A stretch of DNA of 64,000 nt from Moheibacter sediminis (GTDB lineage Bacteria; Bacteroidota; Bacteroidia; Flavobacteriales; Weeksellaceae). Under the pieces are notes generated by a model. The model worked only from the letters and a program-made list of their open reading frames with translations, did no database searches and was not told where the DNA came from. Shown one piece after another: positions 17,791 through 27,577 of this stretch. How positions within the stretch are numbered: position 1 is the first letter of the stretch; each line of letters begins with the position of its first letter. Made by a program: the position numbers and the translations under genes. The stretch is taken from the NCBI RefSeq assembly GCF_900176425.1, contig NZ_FWXS01000011.1, positions 55,523 to 119,522 on the forward strand, in the 5' to 3' direction.

Positions 17791-18256
17791 GGTGGTAAGG
17801 TTTTCCGTGCAAGATAGTAAATGCGCGATAGATTTGTTCTGTGAGAAAGAGGCGAATCATCTGATGTGTGAACGTCATTTCAGAAAGTGAAAGTTTGCGG
17901 TTGGCGCGTTTGTAAATTTCCTCTGAAAATCCGTAAGGACCACCAATCAGAAACACAACTTGTTTAACGGACTGGTTCATCAGATTTTGAATTTCTTCTG
18001 CGAATTTGGTTGAATTCATCTGTTTTCCCAATTCATCCAACAAAATCACATAATCCGTAGGTTGGATTTTTGAAAGTATTAATTCAGCTTCTTTATCTTT
18101 TTGTTGTTGTTCCGAAAGGTTTTTCCGATTTTTGATGTCGGGTATTTCGATGCGTTGATAATTCCAATGTTGCGGAAGTCTTTTTTCATATTTCAGAATC
18201 AGTTCTTCCAATGGTTTTTCGTCTGTTTTACCTATGCAAATGGTGATAAGGTTCAT
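17783..18256 (-). CDS. rlmH: 23S rRNA (pseudouridine1915-N3)-methyltransferase
   Basis: The 157-residue SPOUT methyltransferase matches RlmH over its whole length. It has the SAM-knot segment VVFLIGGPYGFSEEIYKRA, KLSLSEMTFTHQMIRLFL and the C-terminal tail ILHGKPYHHE. It methylates pseudouridine 1915 of helix 69 in the assembled 70S ribosome. It is the first gene of the minus-strand rlmH-CPBP-rdgB-rnz run and is divergent from the YihY gene, with about 29 bp between start codons. Confidence 0.95.
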   Translation of the reverse strand: MNLITICIGKTDEKPLEELILKYEKRLPQHWNYQRIEIPDIKNRKNLSEQQQKDKEAELILSKIQPTDYVILLDELGKQMNSTKFAEEIQNLMNQSVKQVVFLIGGPYGFSEEIYKRANRKLSLSEMTFTHQMIRLFLTEQIYRAFTILHGKPYHHE

Positions 18257-18285
18257 TTTTGCTTCATCAACTTGAATACAAAATT

Positions 18286-19242
18286 ATGGCTATTAAAGAA
18301 AAGATTAAACATTTCTTGCAGAATAATCCTGTAGTTAATCTTACAAAACGAATAAAATTTAAAAATCTGAACCATATTTCTTTGTATGAATTCATCGGAT
18401 TGATGATTTCAGGCTTGGCTAAAGGAATATTTGGTTTGAGGATTGGTGCAGTTTCTTGGGCACTCTTCTTTAGTATTTTTCCTTTTTTACTTTTCCTTTT
18501 TAGCGTTTTACCCTATGCGCCGATGTACACGGAAATCGAGGAATTGCTGTTTTCTGAATTTCTTCCAAGAATTTTACCGGAAAGAATTACAGCTGAAGTC
18601 ATCACATATGTTTCCGAAACAGCACGCGGACAAGAAGAGCGTGGCGGCATCAGCTGGATTTATATTTTGCTGACCATTTTGCTATCTTCTAATGGAATTT
18701 TTGCAATTATAAATGGATTCAATAAATCGCATTATGGTTATGCAAAACGCAGAAAAGGAATCAATGCACGGTTGGTGTCGATTGTCTTGACTTTGTTTTT
18801 TGTAGTGTTTATCATTGTACAATTATTACTGACTTATTATACTAACTTCATCTGGAGATACATAGAAGAATCGAAGACTTTTGATGATATTTCTCCTGCG
18901 ATTTATTTGTTGAACTTTGCTTCAGCTACGTTGTTTTACTTTACTTCACTGGTAATGCTTTATTACTATGGAACCAATATCAAGCAAAGATTCAGAACTA
19001 TGTTTCCTGGAGCTATCATGGCAACTTTGCTTTTCTTTGTAACCTTGATGGGATTCCGATATTACGTCAAAGAAATCAACCGATATGATATCCTCTATGG
19101 TTCTGTTGGGCTGGTGATGATTATGATGCTTTTCATTTATATCAATGTTTTATTAATACTAATAGGATTTGAGTTGAATGCAACCATTGATTATGCCAAG
19201 AACAGAAAGCAAGAAATTCCGTTTGAGGATGCTGAAGTTTAA
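18286..19242 (+). CDS. YihY/BrkB family inner-membrane protein
   Basis: The protein has about 318 residues from ATG 18286 (MAIKEKIKHFL); a frame opening 27 bp earlier adds nothing conserved. It has six predicted membrane segments, and the family motifs RIGAVSWALFFSIFPFLLF near residue 55 and NRYDILYGSVGLVMIMMLFIY near 265. The family was once called ribonuclease BN in error and is of uncertain function, perhaps a transporter. It stands alone, with divergent rlmH upstream and a strong hairpin downstream. Confidence 0.85.
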   Translation: MAIKEKIKHFLQNNPVVNLTKRIKFKNLNHISLYEFIGLMISGLAKGIFGLRIGAVSWALFFSIFPFLLFLFSVLPYAPMYTEIEELLFSEFLPRILPERITAEVITYVSETARGQEERGGISWIYILLTILLSSNGIFAIINGFNKSHYGYAKRRKGINARLVSIVLTLFFVVFIIVQLLLTYYTNFIWRYIEESKTFDDISPAIYLLNFASATLFYFTSLVMLYYYGTNIKQRFRTMFPGAIMATLLFFVTLMGFRYYVKEINRYDILYGSVGLVMIMMLFIYINVLLILIGFELNATIDYAKNRKQEIPFEDAEV

Positions 19243-19254
19243 ATTAAAATCATA

Positions 19255-19282
19255 AAAAAACCACTCATTTCTGAGTGGTTTC
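19255..19282. terminator. Bidirectional terminator
   Basis: AACCACTCA and TGAGTGGTT form a perfect 9-bp stem with a 4-nt loop, flanked by A-rich sequence on the left and T-rich sequence on the right. It separates the convergent YihY gene and T9SS cargo gene. Confidence 0.9.
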
Positions 19283-19306
19283 TAATTTAAAATAAATTAT
19301 TTCTAA

Positions 19307-20146
19307 TTATTTTTTTACGATTTTGCTCATGTGAGTTGTTCCGTTGATATCTTTTACTTTAACAACATAAACTCCAGCAGGCAAGAAAGAAACGTTTACA
19401 GAGTTAGCTGCTTTTGCAGAATAAACATTCTGACCAGCTAAGTTTGTGATTTCGATGCTTTGAGCTTCACCATTTTTCAATGATACGTTGATTACATCTG
19501 TTGCAGGATTAGGATATACAGAAAGTGCTTTAGAATTCAATTCTACAACACCCATGTCTGTAGTTCCTGTTACAGTCATAATTACATGTACATCTGCAAA
19601 TCCGATTGATGCATAAGTACCCGGAGTATTTAAACCACAAGCCGGAGCTGTAAGGTAAGATGGACCAGACTGTCCAGCATCGTTAGATGCAGGATACCAA
19701 GATACCAAATCTAACTCACCGTCACCTTCGAAAGCCATTACTAATTCTGATCCCGCAGGAACAACTACTGCTTCTGAAAGTTCAACATCTAAAATAGTTC
19801 CGCTGTCAGCAGCAGAAATGTTAACAGGCTCATACATCAATTCAGTCAAAGCCCCAGCAGGATAAGCTCCACCTGAAGTACTCAAAATCAAAGCAAATGG
19901 CAAATCACCTGTAATGTTTTCAAAACCAAAACCTACGTTTGTTACAGTGAAGTCTGTAGTGATTCCAAATGTATCCAATTTGAATGCTCTACTGATTACG
20001 TTGTAACCAGTATAAGAACCTTGAACACCACAAGTTACTGCGTGAGGAGTCAAAATTGTCGTTGTGTCAGTGTTTTGTGTAATTGTTGTTTGTGCGAAAC
20101 CAGCTGAAAATGCCAATCCCATTAAAAGAATAGAAAATTTTTTCAT
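19307..20146 (-). CDS. Secreted protein with T9SS type A sorting domain
   Basis: The 279-residue protein has a Sec signal peptide (ending FSAGFAQ, near residue 19) and a beta-rich body of about 180 residues. The C-terminal sorting domain begins near residue 208 (LSVYPNPATDVINVS; LPAGVYVVKV) and ends in SKIVKK. The body (about 30-200) mentions no catalytic family I recognise; it resembles the jelly-roll-like modules of the larger T9SS proteins here, but only loosely. It is a single gene with terminators on both sides. Export across the outer membrane by T9SS is well supported; its function is unknown. Confidence 0.85.
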   Translation of the reverse strand: MKKFSILLMGLAFSAGFAQTTITQNTDTTTILTPHAVTCGVQGSYTGYNVISRAFKLDTFGITTDFTVTNVGFGFENITGDLPFALILSTSGGAYPAGALTELMYEPVNISAADSGTILDVELSEAVVVPAGSELVMAFEGDGELDLVSWYPASNDAGQSGPSYLTAPACGLNTPGTYASIGFADVHVIMTVTGTTDMGVVELNSKALSVYPNPATDVINVSLKNGEAQSIEITNLAGQNVYSAKAANSVNVSFLPAGVYVVKVKDINGTTHMSKIVKK

Positions 20147-20209
20147 GCGTTTTAATTTTTAATTTAGTTATTAATTGCTCAAATTTAATAATTATTTTAA
20201 ATTAGAATG

Positions 20210-21265
20210 TTAAAAAGTTAAATCTTTTATAAATTTCTCCTTGCTGCAATATGTTTTCAATGCGTTTTGTATAAATTCCAAACACGCTTCTCTTTCATTT
20301 TCAGGATATAACAAATGAACATTTGCGCCGGCATCTAAAGTAAAAAATAAATTAGCAGAAGTATTTCTTCTGAATTCCCAAACTTTCTCTATAACATTCA
20401 ATGTATTTGGCTTTATTAATATATAGGCCGGATTGGAAGTCAGCATCATCGCATGTAAACTCAAAGCTTCGTGCTCGACTAATGTTCCGAATTCCTCTAA
20501 ATTTCCTTCTTTCAAAATTGGAATTAATTTACCTAAATTTTCATTCGCAGCTAAAAATCTTTGTTGAGCGTAAGGATGATTTTCCATCAATTTATGTCCG
20601 ACTGAACTTGAAACTTCTTTTTGTCCTTCATCTATTAATAATATAGTATCCTGAAAAACTTTAAAAACTGTATGAATTTCATAAGGATATGGAACTGCAT
20701 ACAAATCAGAACTATTTTCTACAAATTCAGATTCGCCCCAAACCGTAATTCCTTTGTATATAGAACGGCAGGCACTTCCCGAACCCAGTCTTGCCAAAAA
20801 AGATGCTTTTCTCAACATTTCTTCTTCGCTTAGATTTCCGCCGAAATTTTGTTCCATCTGAACCAAACATAAAGCCATCGCCCCCATTCCGGAAGCAGAT
20901 GATGCAATTCCAGAACTGTGTGGAAACGTATTGTGTGTATGAATTTCAAATTCAAAATCTTGTAGAAATGGAATATATTCTTCAATTCTTTCAAAAAAAG
21001 TATAAATGCGCGGCGCGAAATGCTCATTCAGATTTTTGTCCAGATAAACGTTCACTAAATATCCATCATTTTCTTTTGGTTTGAATTTCAATTCGGTTTC
21101 CGTATAGCTGTTTGTCAGCGTAAAACTCAAAGATGAGTTCATAGGAATTTGATTTCCTCGCTTTCCCCAATATTTGACTAATGCTATATTTGAGGGACAT
21201 TGTGCCGAAACGCTTCCTGATCCTTCTCTTTTCTGTTTGTTTAATTTTGAATGAAATTGTTCCAT
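20210..21265 (-). CDS. mvaD: Diphosphomevalonate decarboxylase
   Basis: The 351-residue GHMP-superfamily enzyme has the MvaD signature AQCPSNIALVKYWGKR near residue 22 and SSLSFTLTNSYTET. The ATP-binding loop PHSSGIASSASGMGAMAL lies near 115, ARLGSGSACRS near 155, and the C-terminal FTLDAGANVHLL holds the catalytic Asp. It converts mevalonate 5-diphosphate to isopentenyl diphosphate, so this organism uses the mevalonate pathway, as Flavobacteriales typically do. It lies 1 bp after an NAD-dependent epimerase-like gene and is cotranscribed with it. No other mevalonate gene is in the window. Confidence 0.93.
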   Translation of the reverse strand: MEQFHSKLNKQKREGSGSVSAQCPSNIALVKYWGKRGNQIPMNSSLSFTLTNSYTETELKFKPKENDGYLVNVYLDKNLNEHFAPRIYTFFERIEEYIPFLQDFEFEIHTHNTFPHSSGIASSASGMGAMALCLVQMEQNFGGNLSEEEMLRKASFLARLGSGSACRSIYKGITVWGESEFVENSSDLYAVPYPYEIHTVFKVFQDTILLIDEGQKEVSSSVGHKLMENHPYAQQRFLAANENLGKLIPILKEGNLEEFGTLVEHEALSLHAMMLTSNPAYILIKPNTLNVIEKVWEFRRNTSANLFFTLDAGANVHLLYPENEREACLEFIQNALKTYCSKEKFIKDLTF

Positions 21266-21266
21266 C

Positions 21267-22262
21267 TTAGTGTGTTAATTTTTTATATCGATTTGAATGA
21301 AAATCCAAAGATTCCTTTATCGGAATAAACTCAACTCCGAGTTCATTTTTTATTTTTTGATTGGAATAAGCTGCTTCTCCAGTAAGCGCATTGTAATTGG
21401 ACTTACTCATGTATTTCCCTCCAAAAAATCTACTGAAATTTGAAATAAATCTTATAAATTTTAATTTACTCTCGGACAAAACAGAGATTTTAGTCAAATC
21501 CCATTTATTTCTTAGAAAATCCATAATTTCTACAAAGGATTTATTTTCTGAAGTAATGATAAAGCTTTGGTTCCATTTTTCCTGTTTAACCAATTCTGCC
21601 ATACAAAAAGCGACATCACGCACATCTATATAGCCTGTAATTCCCTCTGTGGCAAACATTTTCTTTTTAGCCGCCAGTTCAAAAATCTTTTCGCTTGCTC
21701 GCTTTCCGTCCAAACTTCCTATAACGACTGACGGATAAACAACCAGAACTTTAAGTCCTTCCTGCGAACCGCGCCAAACTGCCATTTCGCCTTTCTTTTT
21801 AGAAATTGCATATTCCGAATGGTCTTTTTCACCGTCCCATTTTGAGGTTTCATCAATTTTATTTTCTGTTGGCATTTTATCCAAAACCGAAATTGAACTT
21901 ACATAAATGAATTTTTCAATATTTTGCGAAACTGCAATGTTGATTAAATTTTCGGTTCCTTCGACATTGATTTGATGAATCATTTCTTTTTCACGGTCAT
22001 CAAAACCAACACAGCCTGCGGTATGGTAAATAGTTTGAATTCCATGCAATGAATCTGAAAGTGATGGGACATCGAGCAAATCAGTCTCTACCCATTCTAT
22101 TTCATTGAATTTCTGCAATGTAGAAAATTCTTCAAACAATTTCTGAATCGAATCCAAAGAAGAATTCACTCTTTTCATTGCTTTAATCTTATTTTCTCTT
22201 TTGGATAATTCCAACAAAAGATAACCGCCGATAAGTCCTGTTGCGCCCGTGACTAAAACCAT
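21267..22262 (-). CDS. NAD-dependent epimerase/dehydratase family protein
   Basis: The 331-residue extended short-chain dehydrogenase has the Rossmann glycine motif TGATGLIGGYLL at the N-terminus and IYVSSISVLD. The catalytic YAISKKKGE pattern (YxxxK) lies near residue 155, followed by VVYPSVVIG. The substrate cannot be read from the sequence; nucleotide-sugar epimerases, dihydroflavonol reductase-like and 3-beta-HSD-like enzymes all share this pattern. It is immediately upstream of mvaD with a 1-bp gap, which suggests joint expression but not necessarily a shared pathway. Confidence 0.82.
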   Translation of the reverse strand: MVLVTGATGLIGGYLLLELSKRENKIKAMKRVNSSLDSIQKLFEEFSTLQKFNEIEWVETDLLDVPSLSDSLHGIQTIYHTAGCVGFDDREKEMIHQINVEGTENLINIAVSQNIEKFIYVSSISVLDKMPTENKIDETSKWDGEKDHSEYAISKKKGEMAVWRGSQEGLKVLVVYPSVVIGSLDGKRASEKIFELAAKKKMFATEGITGYIDVRDVAFCMAELVKQEKWNQSFIITSENKSFVEIMDFLRNKWDLTKISVLSESKLKFIRFISNFSRFFGGKYMSKSNYNALTGEAAYSNQKIKNELGVEFIPIKESLDFHSNRYKKLTH

Positions 22263-22315
22263 TTGGCTAAGATAGTTTAATTTGAAAATTTGAGAATGAG
22301 AAAATTTAAAAATGG

Positions 22316-22894
22316 TTAAATGAAAACAGGACGTCTGGGTTTTTCGTCTTCTAAAATTTTCGCCAAAGTAGGTGGCAAAAGCGTGATGTTATTGAAGAAA
22401 TCATCGAAAAAGCCCTTGGTTTCTTCTGATAATAATTCTGAATATTCTTCTATAAATGTCTCGCCATAAAGCATCGGAAGCTGCACCATTTTATTTCCGC
22501 GGAAAATTCCCACTAAATGATATTCTTCCAACTCATCAATAGACTTCCCGGTTGCGATACAGGTTGTAAGGTATTGTTTCAAATCAATTTCTACATCGTT
22601 TGAATTTTCCGGCACAGGCATTCCACCCATTTTCATGGCAAATTCCTGAATATGTTTCATAGATTCTTTGGAAATGCTCTGCATCATATCCGATTTGCAA
22701 CGCTCGCAAATTGCATATTCAAAAGTCAATTCGTAGGAAGATTTATCGTGCGTTCGCTGAAATGCTTTTTCGACAAAATAATGTCCGTTTCCAAACCCGT
22801 TTCCACAGACTGAGCATTCGCTGTGCGGCTGTTTGTCTTGTTCTGAATAAAATTGTTCCGGAATATCTTCGTTGAAATTGAAAAAAAAGTGCAC
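22316..22894 (-). CDS. Conserved hypothetical protein with two CxxC pairs
   Basis: The 192-residue cytosolic protein carries CSVCGNGF near residue 27 and CERCKSD near residue 65, a pair of CxxC knuckles that could form a zinc ribbon. The rest is helical and acidic, and I recognise no named family. It is a single minus-strand gene. A TACATTTA box lies about 15-25 bp upstream of the start and resembles a -7 element. The zinc-binding role is inferred from the cysteine spacing only. Confidence 0.65.
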   Translation of the reverse strand: MHFFFNFNEDIPEQFYSEQDKQPHSECSVCGNGFGNGHYFVEKAFQRTHDKSSYELTFEYAICERCKSDMMQSISKESMKHIQEFAMKMGGMPVPENSNDVEIDLKQYLTTCIATGKSIDELEEYHLVGIFRGNKMVQLPMLYGETFIEEYSELLSEETKGFFDDFFNNITLLPPTLAKILEDEKPRRPVFI

Positions 22895-22950
22895 GTCGTT
22901 TTATTTTAAATGTAAAATTAGGCATTTTGAATTGATTCAAATTCATTCCA

Positions 22951-22982
22951 AAAAAGAAACCTGTAGATTTCTCCACAGGCTT
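22951..22982 (-). terminator. Terminator after the 455-residue T9SS gene
   Basis: On the minus strand AAGCCTGT pairs with ACAGGTTT (one G-T wobble) and a C-interrupted T run follows. It lies just downstream of the stop at 23010. Confidence 0.7.
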
Positions 22983-23009
22983 CCTATTTTAACCATCTTT
23001 AATTTAAAC

Positions 23010-24377
23010 TTATTTTTTAACGATTTTGAAAGTTTCAATTTGCCCGTTTCCTAATTCTGCTTTCACCAAATAAACGCCAGTTAACAATGCTGAAGTATTG
23101 ATTTTCTTAGAATTAGAATTCAAAACCTTTTGACCGGAAACATTATAGATAGAAACATTTTTGATTTCCGATTTTGAAATGATATTCAATTCATCTTTTA
23201 CCGGATTTGGATAAAAACTAAAATCCGCTTTCGTCAAATCATTTACGCCCAAAGTTTCTTTGCAAAATCCTGAAACATCAAAAACCAGATTCAGTCCTTC
23301 AACTTCCGTCCAAGTCTCACCATCAAAAGATTCGAATGCATTTCCACCGATTCCTTCAAGCGAAGTAGCTTCCCAGGCAAGGAAATCTGTGAACGGAACA
23401 TTGACAACGTTGTGCATTTCAATGAAATATTTTCCTTCGGTCAATTCGATGGCTTCATCAAATTCAAACTCCAACTCCACCGCAACTACTTCTAACGGAA
23501 ATCCTTCAAAAGGATGATATCCGAAGAAATTTTCAGTTTTAGGACCTTTATTTGCAACGGTATAAATCACGTCACCGGGACGATCATCAATTGAATTTCT
23601 GATGCTGATGCTCGCGTTGACAATATTCCCCAATTGCAAAGTTGAAATTTTAAAATCTGTTAAATAAAAAGTAGTATTGGCCGGTACGATGAAATCATCT
23701 GTTAAACTTCCTCCTCTCAGATTCAATCCAGTTTCATATTCGTTCGATGCATTTCCCTGACTGCAAGCATCACCATAATCAGGCTGTTCTTCTCCACTGT
23801 CTGCACAAGTTCCTAAAACCTGAAAAACATTGTCATAATAAGAAAAACCACCAAACCACGGATCTGTATCAAATTTATTGAAATCAAATCTTCCCACCGA
23901 AGTCGTTTCCTGATCGGTAATTTCCCAACCTACAGCAACGCCATCACCTGGTGCGCCCTGTACCTCTAAATAGTATTTCCCTTTTGATAATGCAAAAGTT
24001 GAAGGCAAATCCACAGTTACCTCATAGACATCCATGCCTTCTATTTCTGTTGCATACAAATACATCTGGCTTGTTGGAGTCACATTTTCAAATGTTTGAA
24101 ATGGCTCTCCAGGTTTTCCATTGGCATCTTCCAGAAATTTAATACGCACATATTCTAAATCTGCTTCTCCTTTTGTAACGTTCAATTTTACTTGATTCAC
24201 TGTCAAAATAGTTCCGAAAGGAACATCAAAATCGGCAGCTGAAGAATATTCATACATACCCCCCGTCGTTATATTTCCACCGCTCGCTGTATTATCCGTA
24301 ACCGTTCCGTAAGAACAATCCTGTGCAAAAGCAATCATTCCAGCAAACAAAATTGTCGTCAATAAAATTTTCTTCAT
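23010..24377 (-). CDS. T9SS type A sorting domain protein, paralogue of the 1474-residue protein
   Basis: The 455-residue protein has a signal peptide (ending AFAQ, near residue 19) and two related beta-sandwich modules (about 20-195 and 200-375). The second opens with CSQGNASNEYETGLNLRGG and DDFIVPANTTFYLTDFKIS, which matches the repeat modules of the 1474-residue protein. The sorting domain from about residue 385 (FSFYPNPVKDELNI; ETFKIVKK) is also nearly the same as in that protein. It should be secreted by T9SS. Its partner or ligand is unknown; the shared module suggests the two proteins have related roles. Confidence 0.87.
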   Translation of the reverse strand: MKKILLTTILFAGMIAFAQDCSYGTVTDNTASGGNITTGGMYEYSSAADFDVPFGTILTVNQVKLNVTKGEADLEYVRIKFLEDANGKPGEPFQTFENVTPTSQMYLYATEIEGMDVYEVTVDLPSTFALSKGKYYLEVQGAPGDGVAVGWEITDQETTSVGRFDFNKFDTDPWFGGFSYYDNVFQVLGTCADSGEEQPDYGDACSQGNASNEYETGLNLRGGSLTDDFIVPANTTFYLTDFKISTLQLGNIVNASISIRNSIDDRPGDVIYTVANKGPKTENFFGYHPFEGFPLEVVAVELEFEFDEAIELTEGKYFIEMHNVVNVPFTDFLAWEATSLEGIGGNAFESFDGETWTEVEGLNLVFDVSGFCKETLGVNDLTKADFSFYPNPVKDELNIISKSEIKNVSIYNVSGQKVLNSNSKKINTSALLTGVYLVKAELGNGQIETFKIVKK

Positions 24378-24502
24378 CGTGTTGTTTAATTTTTGAGTAA
24401 ATGTAATTTCAGATTGTGTAAAATACTAATGATTGTCTTTCAAAATCCTTGATTTTAAAAGACATTTTAAATTTCAAAATATTAAAAACCAATGAGTTAA
24501 AT

Positions 24503-26122
24503 TTATTTTATCAATTTAGGCTTGTAGGAATCATGTTTGGCGGCTTCGCGCAAAAAAACCGATGGAGAAATGCCAGTAACGGATTTAAAAACTGTCGCAA
24601 ATGAACTGTGAGAAGTAAATCCTGACTCCTCGGCGAGATAACTGATTTTGTAATTCAAGTATTCAGGATGCGTATAAATTTTCTCACAAATGTGTTTGAT
24701 GCGAAGCTCATTGATGTATGCATTGAAGTTTTTACCTTTATAATTATTGATTACTTCAGAAAGGTAGGTCGTATTGGTTTTGAGCTGAACCGCCAAAGTA
24801 GAAATCGTCAGTTTTGGATTGGTGAATTTTTGAGAATTTTCAAATTTCTCCAATTTGAAAAGAATTTCTTCCTCGACAGAACTTGGAATTGAATTTTCTT
24901 CTTTTATTAATTTTTCCTTCTCTGAAACAATTGGATTTTCAAGTTTTCCCTTCAAATCAATGATAATTTTCTCAAAAATAATACGCTCTTTTTTCCTTTT
25001 AAAAATTAAATAAATAATGACGATTAACATTAAAATCAGAAATGAAATGCTTCCGATTATCAAGAATTTATTGTTTCTGTCTGACTGCGAAAGCGCAAGC
25101 GAAAAATCTTTTTGTTCGGCATCGATGGCAGAATTTATCGCATTCAATCCTGTTAATTGCAAAGAATCTTTGAGTTTGATATATTTTTCATTGTAGAAAT
25201 AATATTGATCATTATTCCCTAATTCTTTATAATTCTGAGAAAGATTGAGATAAATTTCCGATTCAAGCCTTTTGTCTTTGAATTCTTGATCATTCAAAAC
25301 AATTTGAAGCGAATCAACTGCACGCTGGTAAAAACCTTTTTGCGTATAAATTTTTGCCAGAGAATTATAAATGAAAAAATTTAAATCTTTGTTCTTATCG
25401 TCTTTTATTTGAATCGCTTTGTTCAAATAAAATTCTGAAGAATCCGGCTGATTCATGTACAAATATGAATTCCCGATGTTGTACAAAGACCTTCTGTAAT
25501 GATAAGTTATCTGCATTCCCGGCTCAATCATATCCTGAAAATGAGTCAACGACTGCTTGTAATTTTGATTGGCAATTTTATAATTTTGATTGTCAAATTC
25601 TACATTTCCGAGTTCGAGATAAGACAAACCTTTGAGTGAATATTTTTTGTTTCCTTCGGGTAATTTATCGATTTCTGCGATGGCTTTGTTCAGGTAAAAT
25701 TTTGCTTTTTCATTCAATTTTAAATGAATGTATTGATGCGCTATGGAACCGTAAATTTTTGCAGTCAGCTCATGATTTCCAGTTTTTTCAGCAATATTTT
25801 TCGCTTCAAAAAACAATTCCGTCGATTTGTCCAAATCATTTTTTTCAAAATAAGCAACACCCAGCAAACCTAAAACCCTGCCTTTTTGTTCATCTGAACT
25901 GGTTTGTTTCAGAATAAAATCTCCCAATTTGATGATTTCATCGGGTTTATTTTTATTCATATTAAACATAACCTTTTCCAAACTATCCAGATTCTGTTTT
26001 TCGTTTTGAGAAAATGAAAAGGGCGAAAAAAGTAAAATACTTATAATTAAATAAATATGAAAATTAAAGCGATGCAAAAATTTAGATTTGGGATTAAATG
26101 TATTAAAAAATCTCAAATCCAA
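24503..26122 (-). CDS. AraC-type transcriptional regulator with periplasmic TPR sensor region
   Basis: The 539-residue protein has an N-terminal signal/membrane segment (LIISILLFSPFSFSQ) and a TPR-rich region (about 45-320). A membrane helix follows at about 345-370 (FLIIGSISFLILMLIVIIYLIF). The C-terminal AraC HTH domain spans about 430-530 (ISTLAVQLKTNTTYLSEVIN and SYLAEESGFTSHSSFATVFK). This one-component architecture, with TPR sensor outside and DNA-binding domain inside, is common in Chryseobacterium and relatives. Its start overlaps the end of the FAD-oxidase gene by 10 bp, so the two are probably cotranslated. The signal it senses is unknown. Confidence 0.85.
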   Translation of the reverse strand: MDLRFFNTFNPKSKFLHRFNFHIYLIISILLFSPFSFSQNEKQNLDSLEKVMFNMNKNKPDEIIKLGDFILKQTSSDEQKGRVLGLLGVAYFEKNDLDKSTELFFEAKNIAEKTGNHELTAKIYGSIAHQYIHLKLNEKAKFYLNKAIAEIDKLPEGNKKYSLKGLSYLELGNVEFDNQNYKIANQNYKQSLTHFQDMIEPGMQITYHYRRSLYNIGNSYLYMNQPDSSEFYLNKAIQIKDDKNKDLNFFIYNSLAKIYTQKGFYQRAVDSLQIVLNDQEFKDKRLESEIYLNLSQNYKELGNNDQYYFYNEKYIKLKDSLQLTGLNAINSAIDAEQKDFSLALSQSDRNNKFLIIGSISFLILMLIVIIYLIFKRKKERIIFEKIIIDLKGKLENPIVSEKEKLIKEENSIPSSVEEEILFKLEKFENSQKFTNPKLTISTLAVQLKTNTTYLSEVINNYKGKNFNAYINELRIKHICEKIYTHPEYLNYKISYLAEESGFTSHSSFATVFKSVTGISPSVFLREAAKHDSYKPKLIK

Positions 26123-27528
26123 ACCTTTCCCGGATTCATTATATTTTTTGGGTCGATGGATTGTTTGATGGATTTCTGTAAATCTAAATTTGCCTGTGAG
26201 AACACAATTGGCAAGTAGGATTTCTGAATCAATCCGATTCCATGTTCACCAGAAATTGTTCCTCCTAACTTCTTTACTTCTTCAAATAATTTTTTCAAAA
26301 TGATTTGAATTTCGGGGTTGTTATAGGAGTTTTTATGAATTGGGTGATTGATTCTCACATGCAGATTTCCGTCACCTGCATGACCATAACAAACTACTTT
26401 ATAGTCATTTTCGTTTGCCAGTTTATGCATTCCTTCTACTAATTTCGCCAGGTTTGCACGCGGAACAACTGTATCTTCTTCAATAGTATATCCGTTCATT
26501 TTCACTATTTCCGCAACGCGGCGGCGGATTTTCCAGATTCTTTCTTTTTCTAATTCTGCGTCAGCAAAAAGAATTTCTCCAATGTCAAATTTACCCAAAA
26601 CTTCAGCCGTTTTCTGCGCTTCATTCATGATGGATTCAAAAGAATTTCCATCAAACATGATGAGTAAATGAGCTTCGTTATTTTCAAATAAATCTTTATT
26701 TAACCCTTCCAGAAATGAATTTTGTTCTAAATATTCGGTTGTAATCTGAATTGCATTTTTCTCCATGAATTCCAGTGCGGCTGGATTTAATCCTGCGTAC
26801 ATGATTTCGGAAACAGCATCGCAAGCTTCATACAAATTCCGGAAAGGAACGAGCATTGAAACATCAAATTTAGGTTGCGGCATGACTTTCAAAACTGCTT
26901 TCGTAATTATCCCCAATGTTCCTTCACTTCCAACAAACAATTGAGTCAGATTCAATCCTGTACTGTTTTTCAGAGTATTTGCACCTGTCCAGATAATTTC
27001 TCCATTAGGCAAAACTACTTCCAGATTCAAGACATAATTCGACGTCACACCATATTTCACAGCTTTAGGTCCGCCAGCATTGGTTGCAATATTTCCGCCG
27101 ATTAACGAACTCTGCCAACTGCTTGGATCAGGCGGAAAAAATAAATTATGCTGAAATAATGCTTGTTGCAAATTAAAATTAATCACGCCCGCCTCAACTG
27201 TAACCTGAAAGTTTTTGGTATCAATATCCAGAATTTTATGCATTCGTTCCACAGATAATAAGACACCACCTTTTACAGGTAATGCACCGCCGGCGAGACC
27301 TGTTCCGGCGCCGCGTGGCGTGATGGGCAATAATTCCTTATGGCAATATTTAACAATCTCGGAAATTTCTTCTGAAGTGTGTGGTTTCAAAACGATATCT
27401 GGAAAAAACTCAAGTTTTTCAGTCGCGTCAGAAGCATAAATTTCAAAATCAGAAATTAAAACATTTTCAGTTCCGATTAAATTTCGGAAAAATTGAATGT
27501 CTGTATCTGTAAGAAATTTATACTCCAC
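26113..27528 (-). CDS. FAD-binding oxidoreductase, GlcD/D-lactate dehydrogenase type
   Basis: The 471-residue flavoprotein has an FAD-binding (PCMH) domain with the motif PRGAGTGLAGGALPVKGGV near residue 72. It also has FFPPDPSSWQSSLIGGNIAT and the C-terminal FAD-oxidase domain with CYGHAGDGNLHVRI and GEHGIGL. It fits the glycolate oxidase GlcD or D-lactate dehydrogenase group, which oxidises 2-hydroxyacids. Substrate choice cannot be decided from the sequence. No GlcE/GlcF partner is adjacent, which favours a single-subunit D-lactate-type enzyme. It overlaps the AraC-type regulator gene by 10 bp. Confidence 0.87.
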   Translation of the reverse strand: MEYKFLTDTDIQFFRNLIGTENVLISDFEIYASDATEKLEFFPDIVLKPHTSEEISEIVKYCHKELLPITPRGAGTGLAGGALPVKGGVLLSVERMHKILDIDTKNFQVTVEAGVINFNLQQALFQHNLFFPPDPSSWQSSLIGGNIATNAGGPKAVKYGVTSNYVLNLEVVLPNGEIIWTGANTLKNSTGLNLTQLFVGSEGTLGIITKAVLKVMPQPKFDVSMLVPFRNLYEACDAVSEIMYAGLNPAALEFMEKNAIQITTEYLEQNSFLEGLNKDLFENNEAHLLIMFDGNSFESIMNEAQKTAEVLGKFDIGEILFADAELEKERIWKIRRRVAEIVKMNGYTIEEDTVVPRANLAKLVEGMHKLANENDYKVVCYGHAGDGNLHVRINHPIHKNSYNNPEIQIILKKLFEEVKKLGGTISGEHGIGLIQKSYLPIVFSQANLDLQKSIKQSIDPKNIMNPGKVWI

Positions 27529-27577
27529 AATTTCGTTTAAAATTAAATGTTCAAACGTCCACTATCCCGCATCCAGT

